From: Acidobacteriota bacterium
GTDB taxonomy: Bacteria > Acidobacteriota > Terriglobia > Terriglobales > Acidobacteriaceae
NCBI GenBank assembly: GCA_021803035.1
Contig: JAJZME010000024.1
Coordinates: forward strand, 38,888 to 102,887
Direction: 5' to 3'
DNA length: 64,000 nucleotides
The position numbers were made by a program, and so were the translations under genes. Below are positions 57,235 through 64,000 of this stretch, one piece after another. The notes beneath the pieces were generated by a model that saw nothing but the letters and a program-made list of their open reading frames with translations, was not told where the DNA came from and did not search any database. The first letter of the stretch is position 1, and each line of letters begins with the position of its first letter.

Positions 57235-57399
57235 CTAGCTCTTCTTTTCGGTAACGGCGGAAAACGCCGCTACCAGTTGGCTCACGCGCTTGCTCCCGCA
57301 ATGCGGACAGGTGATGCCGCCCTTTTCGGCTTCCGAGATGTGGAGTGTCAGGGTGAACTCCTTGTTGCACTCATCGCAATGAAACGTGTATTGTGACAT
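57235..57399 (-). CDS. 54-aa zinc-ribbon protein (FmdB-like)
   Basis: Hand translation: MSQYTFHCDECNKEFTLTLHISEAEKGGITCPHCGSKRVSQLVAAFSAVTEKKS*; CxxC...CxxC. Not in the supplied ORF list. Confidence 0.8.
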   Translation of the reverse strand: MSQYTFHCDECNKEFTLTLHISEAEKGGITCPHCGSKRVSQLVAAFSAVTEKKS

Positions 57400-57539
57400 G
57401 GCCGTCTACCCCGCTTCATATTAGCGCCAATTCAGTCTGCGGGCGAGTGCCGCCGGGCAAGATTTTTCTTGCCGCGCGCGCAGCGCCGGCGCGATGTTTT
57501 GCGATGCGAAAGACTGCCAGTCTGCCGCTGCTGTCCGTT

Positions 57540-58997
57540 TCAGGCGCGCTTTTGCGCAACTTCTTCGTAGACTTCAGCATACTGGCGGGCAGGCTTTTCC
57601 CATCCGTAATGCTGCGCCATCCCATTCCGCATAAGGCGAACCCACCCATCCTGATTCCGGAAGGCCTCGAGTCCTCGATCGACAGCGGCCAGCAGGTCTT
57701 CTGACGAATAGTTCAAAAATTTGAACCCCGTGCCGGTGCTCGTTTCGGCATTCCATTCCTCAACGGTGTCGTCGAGGCCGCCGGTGGCGCGCACCACTGG
57801 CACGGTTCCATACCTGAGCGAGTAAATCTGATTCAACCCGCAAGGCTCGTAGCGCGAGGGCATCAGAAACATATCCGCGCCCGCCTCGGCCTTGTGCGCC
57901 AACGCCTCATCGTAGCTCAGGCGCGCCGCCACATTGCCCGGATGCCGAAAAACCCAACTGCGGAAGAAATTTTCGTAGTAGGGGTCGCCGCTGCCCAACA
58001 CCACCACGGCGACATCGCGGCTGGCCAGCGCATCGGCCACCTGAGCCATCAGATCGATGCCCTTCTGTGCGGCAAAGCGCGACACGATGGCGATAACCGG
58101 CACGTTCTCTTCCACCGCTCCCAGGCCGAAGGCGTGAAGAAGATCCTTGCGGCACTCGCGCTTGCCGGCCAGATCGCCGGCATTGAAGTGCGCCGCCAGG
58201 TGGCGATCTGTCTCCGGATTCCATCTGCTGTAATCCACGCCGTTCAGGATGCCGCGCAAATCCGCAGCGCGGCGCCGAAAAACGTCTTCGAGGCCATTGC
58301 CGAACTCGGCCGTCTGGATCTCTTCGGCATACTTGCGGCTGACCGTGGTCAGCATGTCGGAGTACACCACTCCGCCCTTGAGAAAGTCGAACCGGTCATA
58401 CTGCTCCAGCCGGTCCATGGTGAAGATCTCCCAGGGAAACAGCAGTTGCTCCGTGGTGGCCGGTGGAAACCAGCCCTGGTAGCCGGCGTTGTGAATCGTC
58501 AGCACCGTTCCTGCGCCCAACAGCGCGGGATCGGCGGCGTACACAGTTCGCAGATAGACAGGAATCAGAGCCGTCTGCCAATCGTGCAGGTGAAAGACCT
58601 GCGGCACGCCAAGCTGCTTGGCCGCTTCGACCACCGCCCGGCAGAACAGGCCGAAGCGCTCCGCATTGTCACCGTATTCGCCGCCCCGCGGTCCATACAG
58701 CTCTGGCCGGTCATACAACTCCGGGCAGTCCACAAAGTAGTACTGAACACCGCCCCGCTTGCCGCCGTCCACGATGCCCGCAAAGCGGTTGTAGTAGCGG
58801 AAGGGGATGGTGAGCGAGCGGATGGCGTAATTCAGCTCGCCTTGAAGGCGCTGCCGCGCCTGCAAGTAGAACGGAAGGTAGACGGTTACTTCGTGGCCCA
58901 GCTTCGCAAGCTCCGGCGGAAGCGTTCCAACCACGTCGGCCAACCCGCCTGTTTTGGCAAATGGAACGCACTCTGAGGCGGCAATGACGATCTGCAT
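57540..58997 (-). CDS. glgA: Glycogen synthase
   Basis: MQIVIAASECVPFAKTGGLADVVGTLPPELAKLGHEVTVYLPFY (KTGGL), MPSRYEPCGLNQIYSLRYGTVPVVRATGGLDDTV. Confidence 0.97.
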   Translation of the reverse strand: MQIVIAASECVPFAKTGGLADVVGTLPPELAKLGHEVTVYLPFYLQARQRLQGELNYAIRSLTIPFRYYNRFAGIVDGGKRGGVQYYFVDCPELYDRPELYGPRGGEYGDNAERFGLFCRAVVEAAKQLGVPQVFHLHDWQTALIPVYLRTVYAADPALLGAGTVLTIHNAGYQGWFPPATTEQLLFPWEIFTMDRLEQYDRFDFLKGGVVYSDMLTTVSRKYAEEIQTAEFGNGLEDVFRRRAADLRGILNGVDYSRWNPETDRHLAAHFNAGDLAGKRECRKDLLHAFGLGAVEENVPVIAIVSRFAAQKGIDLMAQVADALASRDVAVVVLGSGDPYYENFFRSWVFRHPGNVAARLSYDEALAHKAEAGADMFLMPSRYEPCGLNQIYSLRYGTVPVVRATGGLDDTVEEWNAETSTGTGFKFLNYSSEDLLAAVDRGLEAFRNQDGWVRLMRNGMAQHYGWEKPARQYAEVYEEVAQKRA

Positions 58998-59174
58998 CGA
59001 TAGGTTTTCCCGGGGAGAGAAAATGACGCGCTCAAGCGTCAGTCTACTACGTGGCCGCTCCTTGAGCGGGAAGCAACCAAGTGATGGCGGGTATAGAACC
59101 GCTCCTGCGCATGCTGAAAAAGCCGGAACGCCGTCTTAGCGCTTCTGAAAGAAACGTGGCGCCAGATAAAGCTA

Positions 59175-59218
59175 ATCCCAGGAACGCTGCCTGCTTCACG
59201 CGGATGCGTTCCTGGGAT
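59175..59218. terminator. Hairpin downstream of the M48 gene
   Basis: ATCCCAGGAACGC - 18 nt - GCGTTCCTGGGAT, perfect 13-bp stem just past the stop at 59224 (minus strand). Confidence 0.65.
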
Positions 59219-59223
59219 CGAAC

Positions 59224-60558
59224 TTACTGAAAATTCTGATTCTCGTCGCCGCGCCGATGGAGGGTGGGCTGATCGGTCTTGTTGGTACCGCTGCCTGTAC
59301 TGGCGTGGCGGAGCGAGGGTTTGTTCGGCCCCTTGGTCTGCATCAGTCGCTGCCGGTTGATGATGCGCGCCAAGCGGGCCTTGACAGCCTCGAACTCTGA
59401 GGTATTTTCCAGATATTCGTGCCGCGGCGGCAGGATGCGCGCTATCTCCTCCTGCGTATGGAGAATACGCTCCGGCGTCATCGGATGATTGGAAAAGATC
59501 TTGTCTACCAGTCCCGGCTTCCGTTTTTGGAGCGCCTCAATCTTTTCAAACATGTCGATCATGCCCTGCGGGTCGTAGCCGGCGCGGTACATGTATTGCA
59601 CGCCCAGGTAATCGGCCTGCGCCTCGAAGTCGCGGGAGAATTTGAGGAAAACAACAGGGATGGCCAACTGGGTTGCTTCGTAAATGCCATATCCGGTCCA
59701 CGTGTATCCAGTCATCATAATCAACGGGACCATGCCGATCTGGGCATAGTGCATGCGCGTCATCTCGCGGGCGGCGTGCTGGGCACAGACGTGCGCCGTT
59801 TCATGCGACATCACTCCCGCCAGCTCGGCTTCGTTGTCGGCCGCCAGTATCAGGCCGGAGTCGACGTAGAAGAAACCACCCGGCAGCGCAAAGGCGTTGA
59901 TCACGTCCGAATCGATGACCTTGATCGTGAACGGAACCTTGCAGTCGGAGTTGCGGACGATATTTTGGCCCACGGTGTTGATGTACGTATCCACCACGGG
60001 GTCCGTGATGAAGCGGCTGCTCTGATCGATCTGCTGGGCATACGACTTGCCCATCCGGATCTGAGCGTCCATCGAATACCAGTTGCCCAGGCCGCGATGG
60101 AAAATGTCCCGGTGGCCAACGGCATCTACATCCTCAAGACTGCCCGGCTTGACTTTGATCAGATCGCTACCCACGCCGACGACCTGATTGGGATCAAACT
60201 TCTTGCTATTGACGTTGCAATTCCCAGGATTCGTACCCGGCTCTGCCTGGTTGAGCATCTTTTTATATTCCGCTTGCGCCGCGGTTTCTTTCTTATCCTT
60301 GTCTTTCTTGTCCTTTTTGTCCTTTTTCTGATTCGCGCTGGCCGTTTCACAAGGCATATCGTTCTTCGCGCTAGCGGGGATTGATTCGTCGCTGAAGGCC
60401 GTTAACGTTGAGTTTGCGGTCGGCGTGGCGTGGGGAGTAACGTAGGCGGGATCAAAGCCGCCCCCCGAGGCGCCAAACGCCGTACTAGAGGCGAGTAGGA
60501 ACCCAAGCGCCAGCCCCCCAAGCGCCGTCCCCGTCGAGACCTTGAAAACGTTCTTCAT
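59224..60558 (-). CDS. M48 family metalloprotease (secreted)
   Basis: VMSHETAHVCAQHAAREMTR (HExxH), FSRDFEAQADYLGVQYMYRAGYDPQG; signal peptide MKNVFKVSTGTALGGLALGFLLASSTAFGA. Confidence 0.92.
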   Translation of the reverse strand: MKNVFKVSTGTALGGLALGFLLASSTAFGASGGGFDPAYVTPHATPTANSTLTAFSDESIPASAKNDMPCETASANQKKDKKDKKDKDKKETAAQAEYKKMLNQAEPGTNPGNCNVNSKKFDPNQVVGVGSDLIKVKPGSLEDVDAVGHRDIFHRGLGNWYSMDAQIRMGKSYAQQIDQSSRFITDPVVDTYINTVGQNIVRNSDCKVPFTIKVIDSDVINAFALPGGFFYVDSGLILAADNEAELAGVMSHETAHVCAQHAAREMTRMHYAQIGMVPLIMMTGYTWTGYGIYEATQLAIPVVFLKFSRDFEAQADYLGVQYMYRAGYDPQGMIDMFEKIEALQKRKPGLVDKIFSNHPMTPERILHTQEEIARILPPRHEYLENTSEFEAVKARLARIINRQRLMQTKGPNKPSLRHASTGSGTNKTDQPTLHRRGDENQNFQ

Positions 60559-60732
60559 GACCTTACCTCCGGCCCCGAAGCATTTCGGGCACAACCCCAC
60601 TTCGTGCTAGTAAAGTTAGACGCAAGTATCCATCAATTTGGCTTCCTGTGGAAGTGTTTTGAAAGTATTTTTTGAACCGGCAAACAATCCGGATCTCTCG
60701 GAGCCGTCTTTCGGGCGCGCTTTTTCAGGCAC

Positions 60733-62925
60733 ATGGTCGACTTTCCCGGATGCGGCTCCCGTCTCAATCTGAGAGATAATGCACAAACAAGCAGGAGACC
60801 GCCTTTGCGCCGAACGATCCTAAGCTTTACCATGGCAGCGGTTTGGGGAGCAGGAATCCTCGCCGCCCAGTCCCGGCCTGCCGCAGCACCGGCGGACAGA
60901 CGATACCAGTTCCCAAATGGGTCAAACGCGGCGGAATCCGCAGCCGGACCGGTGTTCAACGCCACCAGCCTCGGCTCCCCGCTCCTGCTAAGCAAGGACT
61001 GGCGCGTAGGCATCTCCTCCGATCAGGCGGCCACGCAGCCCGGATTCGACGACTCCGCCTGGGCGATCCGGGACGCGAAAAGCTACATAGAGCCTGTGCC
61101 GGAACCTGAAGCGGCAACCGGTGCATCCTCCCCGGCGTCGCCGAACCAGACGGGCGGCCGCAACGCGCCGGGAGCGCGCCAGCCGCGGCCATACGTCTGG
61201 TTCCGGCTGCACATCCGGCTGGGCGAGCATCATGGACCGCTGGCCCTGCTGATTGAGTTGCCGGTATCGCAGGATACCTCCTTCGGCTTCGGCGCGCCGG
61301 GTTGGGGCGAGGAGGTTTTCGCCAATGGCAGGCTGATTCAGCCCGAGGGGCCGAACGGCGGCAACCCGCTGCATTATCAGCAGATATCCCGCATTTACGA
61401 CCTCAATGTTGCTCCCACCCAAACATCCCTGATCCTGGCGGTGCGCACCGTCTATATGCCAGTCGGTTTTGACGCCTACACAAGCTTCTTTGCCCGCCGC
61501 AAGCTGCTCCTGGGCAACCCCGGCGAGCTGGAGCAGGAACTGGCACTTTGGTCGGCCCGGGGATTATTCGAGCGGCTGCCACGGCTTGTGATTTCGATTC
61601 TTCTGGTGATCCTGGCGGCCTTCCTGCTGGCGCTTTATTTCTCGCAGCGCGGGCACCCGGAGTACCTGTGGCTGGCGCTGCACGAGCTGCTCCAGGCCCC
61701 GATCGGCTTTGTGGAGCTGGCGGGAAGCACGGCGCGGCTGGACAGCCTGTGGTACGCGGCCATCGTTCTGCAGTTGCTGGCGGCATCGGCCTACCTCTAT
61801 TTTGAGTTTCTGATTGCCTTTCTTGCGCTGCCCCGGCGCTGGCACACGCGCACACTGCGCTACACCGCTCCGATTCTGGCAGGAGTTGGCCCCTCACTGC
61901 TCCTGGTGGGCCACAGCCAGGCCGCGGGCGTCGCGCTGGCGGTCGTTTTCGCCGGCAGTGCGCTGTGGATCGCGGGCTGGCTACTGTTCATCTTTGTCAC
62001 ACTGATGGCGGCTACGCTGCGGCGCAACTTCGAGGCCGGTTTGCTGCTGTTGTCCCTGGCGCTGATCATTGTGGGAGTCATAGAGCCGGTACTTACCGCC
62101 GGGATGAGGGACCTGACCGGACACCGGTATCACTCGCCGCTCACCATTCAGGCCGGGCCCATTCCGATCAACTTTGCCGCGATCGCCGACTTTGTGGGCA
62201 TCGTCATCATTGTGCTGATTATCTTTGTCCGCTTTTTGCGCGTGCAGCGCGACCAGCAGCAGGCCAAAAGCGAACTGGCCGCTGCGCGCAGCGTGCAGGA
62301 GCTGATGATTCCCCAGGAGAAGATTGAGATACCGGGCTTTGAGGTCGATTCCGTCTATAACCCAGCCCAAGAGGTCGGCGGTGATTTCTATCACATTCAA
62401 TCGGCTGGCGACGGCGGGCTGCTGGTGGTGATTGGCGATGTGGCCGGCAAGGGGCTAACGGCGGCCATGAACGTGTCGATGCTGATGGGCGCGTTGCGCC
62501 ATGCGACGGAACGCAGCCCGGCGCGGCTGCTCGAGTCGCTGAATCGCGTGCTGACCGGCGGCGGCAGCTTCACCACCTGCCAGGCGGCCTGGTTCCGGCC
62601 CAACGGCGAGCTTCTGGTGGCCAATGCCGGGCATCTGCCGCCTTACCTGAACAGCCAGGAAGTGGTTTTGCAGGGCGGATTGCCCCTGGGCGTGCTGCCC
62701 GAGGCGAAGTACGAGGAGACGCGGCTTTACCTCCACCCCGGCGACCGCATTCTGCTCCTATCTGACGGCGTGGTGGAGGCGCGCAAACCTTCAGGCGAAC
62801 TGTTCGGCTTTGAACGCATGCACAATCTCAGCAACCAGTCGGCGTTCTACGTGGCAGAGGCGGCGAAGGACTTCGGACAGCAGGACGATATTACCGTGCT
62901 GACGGTGCGGAGGGCAGCGGCTTAG
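60733..62925 (+). CDS. Membrane PP2C-type serine phosphatase (SpoIIE/RsbU) with extracytoplasmic N-domain and multi-TM region
   Basis: Signal-like N-term, multi-TM core, then AARSVQELMIPQEKIEIPGFEVDSVYNPAQEVGGDFYHI...VVIGDVAGKGLTAAMNVSML...LLLSDGVVEA. Confidence 0.88.
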   Translation: MVDFPGCGSRLNLRDNAQTSRRPPLRRTILSFTMAAVWGAGILAAQSRPAAAPADRRYQFPNGSNAAESAAGPVFNATSLGSPLLLSKDWRVGISSDQAATQPGFDDSAWAIRDAKSYIEPVPEPEAATGASSPASPNQTGGRNAPGARQPRPYVWFRLHIRLGEHHGPLALLIELPVSQDTSFGFGAPGWGEEVFANGRLIQPEGPNGGNPLHYQQISRIYDLNVAPTQTSLILAVRTVYMPVGFDAYTSFFARRKLLLGNPGELEQELALWSARGLFERLPRLVISILLVILAAFLLALYFSQRGHPEYLWLALHELLQAPIGFVELAGSTARLDSLWYAAIVLQLLAASAYLYFEFLIAFLALPRRWHTRTLRYTAPILAGVGPSLLLVGHSQAAGVALAVVFAGSALWIAGWLLFIFVTLMAATLRRNFEAGLLLLSLALIIVGVIEPVLTAGMRDLTGHRYHSPLTIQAGPIPINFAAIADFVGIVIIVLIIFVRFLRVQRDQQQAKSELAAARSVQELMIPQEKIEIPGFEVDSVYNPAQEVGGDFYHIQSAGDGGLLVVIGDVAGKGLTAAMNVSMLMGALRHATERSPARLLESLNRVLTGGGSFTTCQAAWFRPNGELLVANAGHLPPYLNSQEVVLQGGLPLGVLPEAKYEETRLYLHPGDRILLLSDGVVEARKPSGELFGFERMHNLSNQSAFYVAEAAKDFGQQDDITVLTVRRAAA

Positions 62926-63505
62926 CGGTGGCGACGCAGGGATTGGCTCACCCCTCTCACATGGCCTTGCCTGAGTTGCGATGAGGCGCGCGAGACGGGC
63001 GAGTGCGCACGGAATATCTCCCAGGGATAGACCGAACTCATCTGGAGCGCGATGCGGCGCACGTGGACCAGCTCGAAGAAAGCGACAAGCCGACCCATCT
63101 AGCCAGCGATCTTTCAAGCCCCGTGACCGGCGAGACACACTCCATGCACTGCGGACACAATATCATGAGTTTCTGAGTTATCGATTGAATCAGGAACGAA
63201 TCAAGACAGTACATCCAACGTCGATCTTTCGACTCCTGCGTAATACCTTATGACCTAAGTCATCTGCCGAATCCACTCAACTAAATTCACGCAAAGCAAC
63301 GAGCTCTGGAGACATGCTCCCGAGCTCGCGCTTGTTACTTTGGCATTTGCGTGCGAAACGCTCTGAGTTATCGTCGAAGAAACCGATCCAGTAAAGCGCC
63401 ATTTTCCTCGCACTCGTGATCCTGGCAGCATGTCTTCGCCGCTGGGAAGGGACAATTGGCACTTTGCGGAGGCTCTACTAACCGCATGGGAATTCAGATT
63501 TTGCG

Positions 63506-64000
63506 CTAGAAGTGCAATACCACGCCAGCCGTGTAGCGGAAGCCATCGGTACTGATGTCAAGGCCTGTATGGGTCACCCCCCCGGACAGGGCATCCAGGG
63601 AGACTCGCTCGTTGAAGTAATCCATCTCGAACGGACGGACCGAAATCAGGTGGTTAATCCTGACATCCAGGCCGCCACCGGAGAGCATCGTGAAGGGATT
63701 GGCCGTCCCAAGGTGACTGCTCTGGGGCTGCGTAGACAGACCGGAGAACGTCATGTGCGTCACGCCGAAGAGCTGGTGTGCAAATAGCACGTAGCGGCTG
63801 CTCTTCAGATCGAAGCGGAAAGTCGGTCCGAAAACGTAACGGCTGTTTGTCATACTCGCAGTGGTGGTCGGGAAGGTTCCGGTCATACCCGAAAACTCCG
63901 CCGTGAGACCGGCGTATTTGGTCACAAAGTAGGTAACTGAGGCCTGACCGCCGTTCAGACTTACCGGCGATTCAGGGATATTGGCGATATAGCCGTGGTC
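63506..64000 (-). CDS. Outer-membrane beta-barrel protein, C-terminal part, runs off window
   Basis: Alternating strands (SSRYVLFAHQLFGVTHMTF), terminal Phe (TAGVVLHF); frame stays open to 64000 (DHGYIANIPESPVSLNGGQASVTYFVTKYAG...). Confidence 0.75.
   Translation of the reverse strand, partial: DHGYIANIPESPVSLNGGQASVTYFVTKYAGLTAEFSGMTGTFPTTTASMTNSRYVFGPTFRFDLKSSRYVLFAHQLFGVTHMTFSGLSTQPQSSHLGTANPFTMLSGGGLDVRINHLISVRPFEMDYFNERVSLDALSGGVTHTGLDISTDGFRYTAGVVLHF

Noticed and set aside
63255-63462. Short minus-strand ORFs and an ATGAC-ctaa-GTCAT dyad in the 62.9-63.5 kb gap
   Set aside because: No recognisable motif; the dyad is short enough to occur by chance. Possibly decayed coding sequence but not supportable.
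1-64000. tRNA, rRNA, CRISPR arrays, prophage, transposase genes, classical defence systems
   Set aside because: Looked for conserved tRNA arm patterns in the larger intergenic gaps, regularly spaced repeats, and integrase/transposase/restriction motifs in the ORFs; none was recognised by eye. tRNAscan-SE, Infernal and DefenseFinder runs would be decisive.

Overview
The window looks like ordinary chromosome from a high-GC, acidobacterial-type genome. That placement is inferred from TIGR03435-like, kumamolisin/Ig-repeat and LutABC/RhaDE-type content; no rRNA marker is present. About 38 protein-coding genes can be supported. No tRNA, rRNA, CRISPR array, prophage or IS element was recognised. Main blocks: (i) a RuBisCO-like protein translationally coupled to a DUF1537-type four-carbon acid sugar kinase (window edge), next to an aldo/keto reductase and a GH78-type rhamnosidase; (ii) an M20 peptidase-mobA-ABC ATPase operon and a PAS/GAF/HD-GYP protein; (iii) a BlaI-BlaR1-DegP cluster in which the same 15-bp dyad lies in front of blaI and inside the first codons of degP; (iv) an L-rhamnose to lactate to pyruvate locus (rhaB, rhaDE, rhaI, lutABC) with an unusual IclR-HTH/periplasmic-binding-domain regulator; (v) a large S53 (sedolisin) protease with Ig-like repeats and an odd C-terminal TM/GCGGG/Gly-rich module; (vi) kdpFABC preceded by a 28-aa membrane microprotein; (vii) a tandemly duplicated and partly decayed cluster of small secreted helical proteins; (viii) a second BlaI/BlaR1 pair in which BlaR1 carries a TIGR03435-like domain and blaI has a perfect 24-bp palindrome at its start; (ix) a repeat-rich intergenic region (51.1-51.8 kb). 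The leads I find most interesting are the BlaI-dyad/DegP link, the BlaR1-TIGR03435 fusion with its operator, the RLP/kinase pair, the kdp microprotein and the duplicated small-protein cluster. All assignments come from reading the sequence; no database search was run.
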